DNA of 64,000 bases, from positions 34,875 through 98,874 of the forward strand of contig JALENY010000025.1 in the NCBI GenBank assembly GCA_022767285.1. The letters run 5' to 3'. Both the position numbers and the translations under genes were made by a program. Of the stretch, positions 1 through 9,402 are shown one piece after another (within the stretch, counting starts at the first letter, position 1; every line of letters starts with the position of its first letter). The notes beneath the pieces were generated by a model. It ran no database searches and was not told the origin of the DNA. It worked only from the letters and a program-made list of their open reading frames with translations. Origin of the DNA: Lachnospiraceae bacterium (GTDB taxonomy: Bacteria > Bacillota > Clostridia > Lachnospirales > Lachnospiraceae).

Positions 1-1651
1 TGAATACCGAAAATATATCGAAAAAGACCCGGCTCTGGAACGCCGTTTCCAGCCGGTGCTGGTGGATGAACCCACCGTGGAAGACACCATATCCATTCTG
101 CGTGGCCTGAAAGAACGCTATGAAGTATATCACGGCGTAAAAATTACGGATGCCGCACTGGTGACAGCTGCAACCCTGTCTCAGCGCTATATTACGGACC
201 GGTTTCTTCCGGATAAGGCCATTGACCTGGTGGATGAGGCCTGTGCGCTGATCAAAACAGAATTGGATTCTCTGCCCACTGAGCTGGATGAGATGCAGAG
301 AAAGATTATGCAGATGGAGATTGAGGAGGCTGCTTTGAAAAAAGAGAAAGACCGTCTCAGTCAGGATCGGCTGGCAGATCTGCAAAAAGAACTGGCAGAA
401 CTGCGCGATGTGTTTAACACACAGAAAGCACAGTGGGATAATGAAAAGACCGCTGTCGACAGAGTTCATAAATATAGAGAGCAGATTGAAGAACTGAATC
501 GTGAGATTCAGATGGCACAGCAGCATTACGATCTGGAAAAGGCGGCCCAATTGCAGTATGGTGAATTGCCGAAAGTGCAAAAGGAACTGGCAGAAGCCGA
601 AGCGCAGATGAAAAAAGGCGATCAGTCACTGGTACACGAAAAAGTGACGGATGAAGAGATTGCCAGAATCATTTCCAGATGGACCGGTATTCCGGTGGCA
701 AAACTGACAGAGGGAGAAAGGGAGAAAATCCTCGGTCTGGAAGACCAGCTCCATGAGCGTGTGGTTGGTCAGGATGAAGGGGTTAAAATGGTAACGGAGG
801 CTATTCTCCGTTCCAAAGCAGGTATCAAAGACCCCACAAAGCCTATTGGTTCTTTCCTGTTCCTTGGCCCTACCGGTGTCGGTAAAACAGAACTTGCAAA
901 AACTCTGGCTCAGAGCCTGTTTGACGATGAGAACAACATGGTTCGTATCGATATGAGCGAATACATGGAGAAGCATTCCGTGTCCAGACTGATCGGAGCG
1001 CCTCCCGGATATGTGGGTTACGATGAGGGCGGCCAGCTGACAGAAGCAGTCAGAAGAAAGCCGTACAGCGTTGTACTGTTTGATGAAATTGAAAAAGCCC
1101 ATCCGGATGTATTTAACGTATTGCTGCAGGTACTGGATGACGGGCGGATTACCGATTCACAGGGCCGCACGGTGGATTTTAAGAATACGATACTGATTAT
1201 GACCTCTAATATTGGGGCTTCCTATCTGTTGGACGGTATCAATGAGGAGGGAGAGATCAGTCAGGAAGCAGAAGATATGGTCATGGGTGACCTACGGAAC
1301 CACTTCCGGCCGGAGTTTTTGAACCGCTTGGATGAAATTATTCTATTTAAACCCTTGACAAAATCCAACATTGGTAAGATAGTAGATTTGTTGGTAAAAG
1401 AACTGAGCAAGCGTCTGGAAAGTCAGGAGCTTGCATTGGAGCTCACAGACAATGCGAAAATGATGGTGATCGATAACGGTTATGATCCGGTTTACGGAGC
1501 AAGGCCGCTGAAGCGTTACCTCCAGAAATATGTGGAGACACTGGCAGCAAAATGTATTTTGTCCGGTCAGGTGGGCGCAGGAGATACGATTGTGTTGGAT
1601 GTGGCTCAGGATCAGTTTGTTACAAGAGTGAAAAAAGGAGAAGCTTCATGA
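1..1651 (+). CDS. clpB: ATP-dependent chaperone ClpB, 3' part
   Basis: This is the C-terminal part of the ClpB disaggregase, which works with DnaK to pull proteins out of aggregates in the cytosol. The reading frame is open from base 2, so the N-terminal domain and most of the first AAA+ ring lie outside the window. Visible are the end of D1, the coiled-coil middle domain (about 260-650), and a complete D2: Walker [10 protein letters not shown], pore loop GYVGYDEGG, Walker [12 protein letters not shown], and the sensor-2 segment [10 protein letters not shown]. The middle domain separates ClpB from ClpA and ClpX, and ClpC has a shorter one. The stop overlaps the start of the next small gene (ATGA), so the two are probably co-translated. 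Confidence 0.96.
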   Translation, partial: EYRKYIEKDPALERRFQPVLVDEPTVEDTISILRGLKERYEVYHGVKITDAALVTAATLSQRYITDRFLPDKAIDLVDEACALIKTELDSLPTELDEMQRKIMQMEIEEAALKKEKDRLSQDRLADLQKELAELRDVFNTQKAQWDNEKTAVDRVHKYREQIEELNREIQMAQQHYDLEKAAQLQYGELPKVQKELAEAEAQMKKGDQSLVHEKVTDEEIARIISRWTGIPVAKLTEGEREKILGLEDQLHERVVGQDEGVKMVTEAILRSKAGIKDPTKPIGSFLFLGPTGVGKTELAKTLAQSLFDDENNMVRIDMSEYMEKHSVSRLIGAPPGYVGYDEGGQLTEAVRRKPYSVVLFDEIEKAHPDVFNVLLQVLDDGRITDSQGRTVDFKNTILIMTSNIGASYLLDGINEEGEISQEAEDMVMGDLRNHFRPEFLNRLDEIILFKPLTKSNIGKIVDLLVKELSKRLESQELALELTDNAKMMVIDNGYDPVYGARPLKRYLQKYVETLAAKCILSGQVGAGDTIVLDVAQDQFVTRVKKGEAS

Positions 1652-1821
1652 TACCAAAGGATCCTGTGATTCTGCTAAGCTATGTGAATACCCAACTCAG
1701 GGACTATTATGATTCTCTGGAGGCACTGTGTTCCTGCCGCGGTCTGAAAAAAGACTGGCTTCTGGAAACGTTAGGGAAAATAGACTATTATTATGATGAA
1801 AAACAGAATCAGTTTATCTGA
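1648..1821 (+). CDS. DUF4250 domain-containing small protein (57 aa)
   Basis: A 57-residue protein beginning [20 protein letters not shown] and ending KQNQFI. It matches the DUF4250 family of short Firmicutes proteins, which has no known function. The start is the ATG overlapping the clpB stop, with an AAAAGGAG ribosome site inside clpB. A longer reading from within clpB is possible but has no ribosome site and lies in clpB coding sequence. The tyrosine-rich tail (DYYYDEKQN) is typical of the family. Coupling to clpB hints at a role in stress, but this is inference only. Confidence 0.82.
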   Translation: MIPKDPVILLSYVNTQLRDYYDSLEALCSCRGLKKDWLLETLGKIDYYYDEKQNQFI

Positions 1822-2204
1822 TTAACTGAGGGTGATTTGTGAAATGTCTTTTAATAAAGGTGCCCTCTCCGCTTGAAAACGAAATATATTTGAGAGAATA
1901 ACTCAAAGGAACCTCCTTAAGCTGAAATGTATAACCGCAGGGTATACGTATCAACTCAAGGAGGTGTTTTCGTCTGATTCTTTTGTGTCTATTATACCGG
2001 GGATTATATGATCTCGTAGTGCTGATTTTTGCTGCTGTATTTTGACCTTGTGTTTTGCGATATGGCCAGTTCCTTGCATCTGACCGGCTGTGAGCAAGAT
2101 ATAAGGTCTTTCTTTGTATATAAAAAGATTAGTTGCATAATTTTATAATAGTAAAATTCCACAATATAATTATCTTATAATTTTATAAAATCACTATATA
2201 TAGG
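1822..2204 (+). other. Intergenic region with nested inverted repeats
   Basis: No gene is seen here. ACCTCCTT (1911-1918) pairs with AAGGAGGT (1958-1965), and outside it GAAAAC (1875-1880) pairs with GTTTTC (1966-1971), so the transcript could form a long hairpin burying a Shine-Dalgarno-like AAGGAGG. No convincing open frame follows that site. Bases 2135-2200 are very AT-rich. This may be the clpB terminator region or a leader; its function is unknown. Confidence 0.4.
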
Positions 2205-2252
2205 TTGAAAATGTAAAAAAATAGGGTTAAAATAAATTAGTCGACGAACTAA
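2205..2252 (+). promoter_or_regulatory. Promoter and likely MarR operator
   Basis: TTGAAA (2205-2210) and TAAAAT (2228-2233) are 17 bases apart, a good sigma-A promoter. Immediately downstream TTAGT (2237-2241) and ACTAA (2248-2252) form an inverted repeat over the expected transcription start, ending at the ribosome site of the MarR gene. The position fits autorepression by the MarR protein. Confidence 0.72.
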
Positions 2253-2267
2253 AAGGAGGAGAATGAT

Positions 2268-2708
2268 TTGTTGGATGAACTAATCCGGGATTCGGTTCAG
2301 GGATGCCTTATGGATGTGTCACATAAGTTTTTTCTCAAGAATTTCGAGCGTGTATCAAAACTGGAAGTGCATCCGGGGCAGATACCGATCATACGATTGC
2401 TGGGATCCATTGAAGGGCTTAGTCAGAAAGAAATCGCTGGGAAATTAAATATTAAGCCGCCTACCGTAAATGTTTCTGTTCAGAGAATGGAAAAAGCCGG
2501 CTTAGCATATCGCCGGGCTGATAAGAAAGATCAGCGGATCACACGAATTTATCTGACCGATAAAGGAAAAGAGATTAATGAAAGAATCGCAGCCATGATG
2601 GAAGAGAACGAAAGCATCATAACCGCTAATTTTACAGAGAGTGAGCTCTGCCTGCTGAAACGAATGCTGCGGCAGGTATCGAAAAATCTGGAGGATGCAT
2701 CCAGATAA
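2268..2708 (+). CDS. MarR family transcriptional regulator
   Basis: A 146-residue winged-helix repressor of the MarR family, probably a dimer that controls the downstream exporter. The sequence shows the typical recognition region (LSQKEIAGKLNIKPPTVNVSVQRMEKAGL) and wing (DKKDQRITRIYLTDKGKEI). The start is TTG at 2268, or the next TTG at 2271, placed 8 bases after AGGAGG; the only nearby ATG (2263) is out of frame. It lies 21 bases before the ABC exporter genes and behind a palindrome over the start of transcription, so it most likely represses its own operon and responds to a drug or metabolite. Confidence 0.9.
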   Translation: MLDELIRDSVQGCLMDVSHKFFLKNFERVSKLEVHPGQIPIIRLLGSIEGLSQKEIAGKLNIKPPTVNVSVQRMEKAGLAYRRADKKDQRITRIYLTDKGKEINERIAAMMEENESIITANFTESELCLLKRMLRQVSKNLEDASR

Positions 2709-2729
2709 AAAAGAAAAAAGGAGATTCAT

Positions 2730-4889
2730 ATGCATAAAATAATGAAATATCTAAAACGTTCAGCGGGATTTATCGTTATGATTATTCTGCTTTTATTCCT
2801 GCAGGCATATTGTGAACTTTCTTTGCCTGCTTACACATCGAACATTGTCAATGTTGGAATACAGCAAAAAGGTATCGAAGACGGTGTCCCGGAACAGATA
2901 AGCAGTGAGACCATGGAACGGCTGATGCTGTTCATAGATGCGGCAGATCAGAAAAGAGTTGCGGATTCTTATGAAGAAGAGGACGGAATCCTGCAGCTGA
3001 AAAAAATGAATGAGGATGACCGGGCAGAGCTGAACAATATTCTGGGAAAACCGGAATTGATCGTGTATAATCTGACGGCGGATGAAGAAAATGCAGCAGC
3101 TATTAAGGAACAGATGCAGCTGCCGGAAGATGCAGACCTGTTTGGGGTCATTGCAAATATGCCAGAGGAAATGAAAAACCAGATGTTTGGAGAGGTGACT
3201 GAGAAAATTGATCAGATGCCGGACAGTATCGTTACCCAGACCGCAGTGCTTTTTGTACAGAATGAGTATCAGGCTTTGGGAGAAAATCTGGATAAAATAC
3301 AGATGGGATATCTGTTGCACACCGGCCTTCTCATGCTGGGACTGGCTTTCCTTGGTATGGCGGCAGCAATTAGTGTGACCTTTTTATCCGCGCGGGTGGC
3401 AGCAGCGTTAGGCCATGATCTTCGTGATGCGGTATACCGCAAGGTGATCGGCTTTTCAAGTGGCGAATTTAATCAGTTTTCAACAGCATCCCTGATTACC
3501 AGAAGTACAAATGATATTCAGCAGGTACAGGTTATGATGACCATGCTGTTCCGTATTGCATGTTTCGCACCTATTATGGGTATCGGAGGCATACTGAAAG
3601 CGCTGAGGACCGATGTGTCCATGAGCTGGATTATTGCCCTGGCGGTTATTGTTATCCTTGCTGTGATCAGCCTGCTGCTTGCGGTTGCCATGCCGCGGTT
3701 CAAAAAACTTCAGACATTGATTGACCGGATGAATCTGGTTACAAGGGAGCTTCTTACCGGCATTATGGTTACCCGGGCATTCAGCCGGGAAAAACATGAG
3801 GAGGAGCGTTTTGAAAAGGCTAATCGTGATCTGATGAAGACCAATCTTTTTGTGAATCGCTGTATGACATTTATGATGCCGGTTATTATGCTCATTATGA
3901 ATGGAGTATCGCTCCTGATCGTATACAAAGGTTCCTATGCGATTGATGCGGGAACCATGCAGGTCGGTGACATGATGGCATTTATTCAGTATGCGATGCA
4001 GATCATCATGTCATTCCTGATGCTGACCATGCTGTCGATCATGCTGCCGAGAGCCAGTGTATCAGCGGGGCGTATTGGAGAAGTGCTGGATACACAGTCG
4101 ACCATTCATGATCCGGAACAGCCGCAGACACCGGATGAGTCTGTCAAAGGGAAAGTTGAATTTGACCATGTATCTTTTGCTTATCCGGATGCGGAGGAGC
4201 AGGTCCTGACGGATATCCATTTTACCGCAGAAAAAGGTGAGACGGTTGCAATCATCGGAAGTACCGGAAGCGGAAAGAGTACACTGATCAACCTTATACC
4301 GAGATTTTTCGATGTAACGGAGGGAGCAGTACGGGTCGATGGTATGGATGTGCGTCAGATGACACAAAAAGACTTGCGGAGCCGTTTGGGATATGTTCCT
4401 CAGAAGGGCGTTCTGTTTTCCGGAACGATAGATTCCAACATTCGATTCGGACGACCGGATGCTTCGCCGGAAGAAGTGGAAAAGGCCGCGCAGATCGCGC
4501 AGGCGGAAGAGTTCATTCTGGCGAAACCGGACGGATATCAGTCAAGGATCGCCCAAGGCGGAACAAATGTATCCGGCGGCCAGAAACAGCGTTTATCCAT
4601 TGCCCGTGCCATTGAGAAAAAACCGGAGATCCTGATTTTTGACGACAGTTTTTCTGCATTGGACTATAAAACGGATGTTGCTGTGCGCAAAGCTCTGAAA
4701 GAGGCAACGGCCGAAACGACGACCCTGATTGTAGCGCAGCGGATCAGTACCATTCTCCACGCGGATAAAATTATAGTCCTGGACGATGGTGCGATGGTCG
4801 GCATTGGAACCCATAGAGAACTTATGAAGAACTGTGAAGTATATCAGCAGATTGCAAAATCACAGCTTTCAGAGGAGGAATTGGCATAA
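2730..4889 (+). CDS. ABC exporter half-transporter, non-catalytic-site subunit
   Basis: A 719-residue fused membrane/ATPase half-transporter, first partner of a heterodimeric multidrug-type exporter. The first membrane helix (about 12-32) is followed by an unusual acidic insert of roughly 150 residues, predicted to face outside, before the remaining helices (about 190-430). The ATPase domain has Walker A GSTGSGKST (near residue 510) and an intact signature NVSGGQKQR, but Walker B reads IFDDSFSALD with Asp in place of the catalytic Glu, and the switch histidine is Gln (VAQRIS). Its own nucleotide site is thus degenerate, as in TM287-like subunits. The stop overlaps the next start by one base. 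Confidence 0.92.
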   Translation: MHKIMKYLKRSAGFIVMIILLLFLQAYCELSLPAYTSNIVNVGIQQKGIEDGVPEQISSETMERLMLFIDAADQKRVADSYEEEDGILQLKKMNEDDRAELNNILGKPELIVYNLTADEENAAAIKEQMQLPEDADLFGVIANMPEEMKNQMFGEVTEKIDQMPDSIVTQTAVLFVQNEYQALGENLDKIQMGYLLHTGLLMLGLAFLGMAAAISVTFLSARVAAALGHDLRDAVYRKVIGFSSGEFNQFSTASLITRSTNDIQQVQVMMTMLFRIACFAPIMGIGGILKALRTDVSMSWIIALAVIVILAVISLLLAVAMPRFKKLQTLIDRMNLVTRELLTGIMVTRAFSREKHEEERFEKANRDLMKTNLFVNRCMTFMMPVIMLIMNGVSLLIVYKGSYAIDAGTMQVGDMMAFIQYAMQIIMSFLMLTMLSIMLPRASVSAGRIGEVLDTQSTIHDPEQPQTPDESVKGKVEFDHVSFAYPDAEEQVLTDIHFTAEKGETVAIIGSTGSGKSTLINLIPRFFDVTEGAVRVDGMDVRQMTQKDLRSRLGYVPQKGVLFSGTIDSNIRFGRPDASPEEVEKAAQIAQAEEFILAKPDGYQSRIAQGGTNVSGGQKQRLSIARAIEKKPEILIFDDSFSALDYKTDVAVRKALKEATAETTTLIVAQRISTILHADKIIVLDDGAMVGIGTHRELMKNCEVYQQIAKSQLSEEELA

Positions 4890-6727
4890 TGAGTGAAACG
4901 AGAAGACCGAGAATGCATGGACCGGGACATGGACCCGGAATGCGGGGCGGGGAAAAAGCCAAAGACTTCGGAACTGCCATGAAAAAACTGATTCAATACA
5001 TGAAACGTTACAAATTCCGTATTTTAATCATGCTGATTTTTGCGGTTGCCAGTACCGTATTTAGTATTGTGGGACCGAAAATCCTGGGAAAAGCCACAAC
5101 GGAGCTGTTCAACGGTCTTGTGGCAAAAATTCAGGGGACAGGCGCGATTCATTTCGATAAAATTGCACAGATCCTGTTGTTTTTGCTGTGCATCTATCTG
5201 TGCAGTGCACTGTTTTCTTTCATACAGGGATTTATTATGAGCGGAATCGCCAATGATGTTTCCTACAGTCTCAGAAAAGAGATATCGAAAAAGATCAATC
5301 GGATGCCGCTGAAATATTTTGAGAGCAAAACGACCGGTGAGGTATTGTCACGTGTGACAAATGATGTAGATACGCTTCAGCAAAGCCTCAATCAGAGTAT
5401 CACACAGATGATCACTTCAGTAACAACACTGATCGGTGTGTTTATCATGATGTTGAGCATCAATGTATGGATGACGCTGTGTGCGCTTCTGATTCTCCCT
5501 GTATCCATGGGAATCATGGGTCAGGTTATGCAGCATTCTCAGAAATATTTCCAGCGTCAGCAGAAATATTTGGGCGAAGTAAATGGCCAGATTGAAGAAG
5601 TGTATGGCGGACATAACATCGTAAAAGTCTTTAATAAGGAAGAAGACACCATTGCGCAGTTTGAGGAGACGAATAAAAAACTGTATGATTCTGCGTGGAA
5701 ATCTCAGGCATTTTCCGGCATTATGATGCCGATCATGCAGTTTATCGGAAACGTGGGATATGTTATGGTGGCCCTTCTTGGCGGTGTCTTTGTAATCAAA
5801 GGAACGATTCAGGTGGGAGATATTCAGTCTTTCTTTCAGTATATTCGAAATTTCACCCAGCCGGTTCAACAGATCGCCCAGGTGACAAATATGCTTCAGA
5901 TGGCAGCTGCCGCATCGGAGCGTGTGTTTGAGTTCCTGGAGGAGGAAGAGGAAGATCAGACTGTGAAAAATCCGGTTAAGATTGATCAGTTAAAAGGAAA
6001 TGTGCAGTTTGAGCATGTATCTTTCGGATACAATCCGGACAAAATTATTGTACATGATTTTTCGGCTGATATTAAGGACGGACAGAAAATCGCCATCGTC
6101 GGTCCGACCGGTGCAGGAAAGACCACTATGGTAAAACTGTTAATGCGTTATTATGATATCAATAGCGGATCGATAAAAATCGATGGGCATGATGTCAGGG
6201 ATTTTAACCGGAGCGAACTTCGCGAAATGTTCGGCATGGTGCTGCAGGATACCTGGCTGTTTAACGGAACGATCATGGATAATATTCGATATGGACGTTT
6301 GGATGCAACGGACGAGGAAGTTATTGCGGCGGCGAAGGCGGCCCACATTCACAAATTTATCATGTCACAGCCCGGCGGTTACAATATGGTTTTAAATGAA
6401 GAGACAAATAATGTGTCCCAGGGTCAGAAGCAGCTGCTGACGATTGCCAGAGCCATTCTGGCGGACAATCAGATCCTGATTTTAGATGAGGCTACTTCCT
6501 CTGTCGATACCCGCACAGAGGAGCGGATCCAGAAAGCTATGGATAACCTGATGAAAGGAAGAACCAGTTTTGTTATTGCCCACCGATTATCCACCATTCG
6601 CGACGCAGATTTGATTCTCGTCATGAAAGACGGTGATATCATTGAACAGGGAAGCCATGAAGAATTGATGAAGCAGGGAGGATTCTACGCAGGGCTTTAT
6701 AACAGCCAGTTTGAAAAGGCGGTATAA
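4889..6727 (+). CDS. ABC exporter half-transporter, catalytic-site subunit
   Basis: A 612-residue ABC exporter subunit, partner of the preceding gene. After a Gly/Pro/His-rich N-terminus it has six membrane helices (about 45-330) and an ATPase domain with Walker A GPTGAGKTT (near 405), Walker B LILDEATSSVD with the catalytic Glu, and switch histidine IAHRLST. Its signature is altered to NVSQGQ. Combined with the partner's missing Glu and His, this gives one working and one degenerate ATP site, the known design of heterodimeric exporters. Substrate cannot be told from sequence; the MarR gene in front suggests a toxic compound. Confidence 0.92.
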   Translation: MSETRRPRMHGPGHGPGMRGGEKAKDFGTAMKKLIQYMKRYKFRILIMLIFAVASTVFSIVGPKILGKATTELFNGLVAKIQGTGAIHFDKIAQILLFLLCIYLCSALFSFIQGFIMSGIANDVSYSLRKEISKKINRMPLKYFESKTTGEVLSRVTNDVDTLQQSLNQSITQMITSVTTLIGVFIMMLSINVWMTLCALLILPVSMGIMGQVMQHSQKYFQRQQKYLGEVNGQIEEVYGGHNIVKVFNKEEDTIAQFEETNKKLYDSAWKSQAFSGIMMPIMQFIGNVGYVMVALLGGVFVIKGTIQVGDIQSFFQYIRNFTQPVQQIAQVTNMLQMAAAASERVFEFLEEEEEDQTVKNPVKIDQLKGNVQFEHVSFGYNPDKIIVHDFSADIKDGQKIAIVGPTGAGKTTMVKLLMRYYDINSGSIKIDGHDVRDFNRSELREMFGMVLQDTWLFNGTIMDNIRYGRLDATDEEVIAAAKAAHIHKFIMSQPGGYNMVLNEETNNVSQGQKQLLTIARAILADNQILILDEATSSVDTRTEERIQKAMDNLMKGRTSFVIAHRLSTIRDADLILVMKDGDIIEQGSHEELMKQGGFYAGLYNSQFEKAV

Positions 6728-6732
6728 ATAAT

Positions 6733-6781
6733 AAAAAAGCATGTGATGTCAAATTTTAATTGACAGACACACGCTTTTTTC
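6733..6781 (+). terminator. Intrinsic terminator of the MarR/ABC operon
   Basis: A hairpin with arms AAAAAAGCATGTG and CACACGCTTTTTT follows the ABC gene by a few bases and ends in a T run. The A-rich upstream arm may let it work in both directions. Confidence 0.8.
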
Positions 6782-6917
6782 ATAGGAAATTACTTTCCTG
6801 GTTGCGATCCTGTATCTGTTCGCACAAAAGAGTTTTGTCGCAGGCTTGACTTCAGGTGCGTTGAAGGGATAATTGAAAAAGGACAATTGAAAAATGTCAA
6901 GATATCTCTGGAAGCCC

Positions 6918-6947
6918 TTGACAATATTTTTATCTGTGGTATATAAT
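6918..6947 (+). promoter_or_regulatory. Promoter of the aspS leader
   Basis: TTGACA (6918-6923) and TATAAT (6942-6947) with an 18-base spacer; both boxes match consensus. Transcription should begin near 6954, at the foot of the T-box. Confidence 0.82.
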
Positions 6948-6954
6948 TTCTTCA

Positions 6955-7303
6955 AATGGCGATGACGAAGAGAAGTAGCGCATTTTATCGCTTCCAGAGA
7001 GCAGGGGACGGTGGAAGCCCTGCAGAATGAATCTGCGTGAATAACACTTTACCAGCCGCGATCTGAACACCGGGAATTGCAGGTTAGATAGTTGCCTGTC
7101 AGAGAAAATGCCTGTGGCGGAAACGCCATATGTAACAGGAAAATTAAAATGATATCCGGTCAGTAGGTGAGCCGTCAGCTGTGCGAGAAACAGCTGGGTT
7201 TTCATGAACCCGTAAGAGACTGCCGCAGGCAGTAATTCAGGTGGTACCGCGGACTATATGTTCGTCCTGAACGAGTGACGTTTGGGACGGGCATTTTTTA
7301 TTT
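6955..7303 (+). promoter_or_regulatory. T-box riboswitch (Asn specifier) before aspS
   Basis: The T-box sequence AGGTGGTACCGCG stands at 7239-7251. Stem I is recognisable: GAAGAGAAGTA on the 5' side, the AGAGAGC and GGGGACGGTGGAAGCCC distal-loop elements, then GAATAACAC on the 3' side. Aligned to the known B. subtilis glyQS leader (GAAAGGCA), the specifier is AAC at 7043-7045, an Asn codon. The terminator has arms CGTCCTGAAC and GTTTGGGACG (7263-7289) followed by a T run near 7293. Uncharged tRNA would stabilise the antiterminator and switch on aspS. Confidence 0.9.
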
Positions 7304-7353
7304 CCCTAAACGTAAAAGCGCAGCAAAATGAAGGAAAGTGAGGAGATTATTAC

Positions 7354-9105
7354 ATGACGATCGGAACAACTTACCGTGACAAGACCCTGGACCAGTTCGG
7401 CGAAGGTGATGTGGGGGCAAATCTGAAAGTGTCCGGATGGGTGGAAAACATCCGTGACCATGGCGGCGTATCTTTTATTGACTTAAGAGATATGTATGGT
7501 GTGCTGCAGGTGGTACTGCGCGACACAAGCCTTTTAAATGGAATCAACAAAGAAGACTGTATTATGGTAGAGGGTGTGGTAGATCACCGCGATGAGGAAA
7601 CCTACAACCCGAAGATCCCTACCGGAACCATTGAGCTGGAGGCTCATAAGATCGAGATACTTGGAAAAGTATACAAACAGCTTCCCTTTGAAGTGATGAC
7701 TTCAAAGGAGATTCGTGAAGATCTGAGACTGAAATATCGATATCTGGATCTGAGAAATAAAAAAGTAAAGGATAACATGATCTTCCGCTCTAACGTAATC
7801 AGCTTTTTGAGAGAAAAAATGACTGAGATGGGATTCCTGGAGATTCAGACTCCGATTCTGTGTGCATCCTCCCCGGAAGGTGCCCGCGATTACATCGTTC
7901 CATCCCGTAAATTTAAAGGCAAATTTTACGCTCTGCCTCAGGCTCCGCAGCAGTATAAACAGCTTCTGATGGTGTCTGGTTTTGACAAATACTTCCAGAT
8001 CGCACCGTGTTTCCGTGATGAGGATGCCCGTGCAGACCGTTCTCCGGGTGAGTTTTATCAGCTGGACTTTGAGATGAGCTTTGCGACTCAGGAAGATGTA
8101 TTCCGTGTGGGTGAGGAAGTGCTGACCGCTACATTCGAAAAATTTGCTCCGGAAGGTGCTGCTGTAACGCAGGCTCCTTATCCGGTGATCAGCTATAAAC
8201 AGGCAATGCTGGAATTTGGTACGGATAAACCGGATCTGAGAAATCCGCTGCGCATCATCGATGTGACTGATTTCTTCCAGAGATGTACCTTCAAACCCTT
8301 CCATAACAAGACTGTTCGCGCAATCAAAGTACATGCAAACATGTCAAAAGGCTTCCATGAGAAACTGCTGAAATTTGCGCAGTCGATCGGTATGGGCGGT
8401 CTGGGATATCTGGAAGTAAAAGAAGACCTGTCCTACAAAGGCCCTATCGACAAATTTATTCCGGACGATATGAAAGTTGAAATTCGTGATCTTGCCGGTT
8501 TGGAAGCCGGTGATACGATCTTCTTTATTGCGGACAGAGAGAGCCAGGCAGCAGTTTATGCAGGACAGATCCGTACAGAACTTGGTCAGAAACTTGGTTT
8601 GATTGAGGAAAATGCATATCGATTCTGCTTTGTAAATGATTTCCCGATGTTCGAGTATGATCCGGAAGAGAAGAAGATGATCTTCACTCACAATCCGTTC
8701 TCTATGCCGCAGGGTGGTCTGGAAGCGCTGAATACAAAGAATCCGGAAGATATTCTGGCTTATCAGTACGACATTGTATGCAATGGTGTGGAACTCTCCT
8801 CCGGAGCAGTTCGTAATCATAACCTGGATATCATGGTAAAGGCATTTGAGATTGCCGGATATACGGAAGAGGATCTGAAACAGAAATTTGGAGCGCTTTA
8901 CAATGCATTCCAGTTCGGAGCGCCGCCACATGCAGGTATGGCACCGGGCGTTGACCGAATGATCATGCTGCTGCGCAACGAGGAAAATATTCGTGAGGTA
9001 ATTCCGTTCCCGATGAACGGAAATGCACAGGATCTTATGTGCGGAGCTCCGAATGAAGTATCGGAAATGCAGCTGCGAGAGGTTCATATTAAAGTGAGAG
9101 CGTAA
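7354..9105 (+). CDS. aspS: Aspartyl-tRNA synthetase, bacterial type
   Basis: A 583-residue class II aminoacyl-tRNA synthetase that joins Asp to tRNA-Asp in the cytosol. It has the N-terminal OB fold (GWVENIRDHGGVSFIDLRD), class II motif 2 (FRDEDARADRSPGEFYQLD), the GAD insertion domain of bacterial AspRS (about 290-410) and motif 3 (GMAPGVDRMIMLL). Length is normal. The ATG start follows GAGGAG. Expression is under a T-box that appears to read tRNA-Asn, so this enzyme may be non-discriminating and also make Asp-tRNA-Asn for GatCAB, though no gatCAB genes are in the window. Confidence 0.97.
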   Translation: MTIGTTYRDKTLDQFGEGDVGANLKVSGWVENIRDHGGVSFIDLRDMYGVLQVVLRDTSLLNGINKEDCIMVEGVVDHRDEETYNPKIPTGTIELEAHKIEILGKVYKQLPFEVMTSKEIREDLRLKYRYLDLRNKKVKDNMIFRSNVISFLREKMTEMGFLEIQTPILCASSPEGARDYIVPSRKFKGKFYALPQAPQQYKQLLMVSGFDKYFQIAPCFRDEDARADRSPGEFYQLDFEMSFATQEDVFRVGEEVLTATFEKFAPEGAAVTQAPYPVISYKQAMLEFGTDKPDLRNPLRIIDVTDFFQRCTFKPFHNKTVRAIKVHANMSKGFHEKLLKFAQSIGMGGLGYLEVKEDLSYKGPIDKFIPDDMKVEIRDLAGLEAGDTIFFIADRESQAAVYAGQIRTELGQKLGLIEENAYRFCFVNDFPMFEYDPEEKKMIFTHNPFSMPQGGLEALNTKNPEDILAYQYDIVCNGVELSSGAVRNHNLDIMVKAFEIAGYTEEDLKQKFGALYNAFQFGAPPHAGMAPGVDRMIMLLRNEENIREVIPFPMNGNAQDLMCGAPNEVSEMQLREVHIKVRA

Positions 9106-9238
9106 AGCGCAGTTATGGAAAAAGGATGGTCCTGTGGGAATGAGATCTTGCGGAATATGAAAGTTCTGTGCTTGTGATAGCTCATAGAATTTTTGCCTGA
9201 AAACGGGACTTTATAATGTAATGATGAAAGAAATTCGA

Positions 9239-9277
9239 AGGGGGCAGTTGGGAAACCGACATGCTCCCGTCTTTTTA
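9239..9277 (+). terminator. Intrinsic terminator after aspS
   Basis: GGGGGCA (9240-9246) pairs with TGCTCCC (9262-9268), followed by GTCTTTTT. It sits about 130 bases after the aspS stop; nothing else is seen between them. Confidence 0.72.
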
Positions 9278-9402
9278 TCCATTTATGTTACGTTCCTGAA
9301 TCTATCTGAATTTTATCATCCTTTTTTGCACCGGACAATAATTCCTTCACTTTTCCTTTTACAGATTTGTTCCTTTGGGATATAATTTAAAGGTAAAAGA
9401 AA

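Noticed and set aside
7702..9087. Two long minus-strand open frames (210 and 247 codons) within aspS
   Set aside because: They are shadows of the highly conserved aspS gene, with low-complexity aromatic composition.
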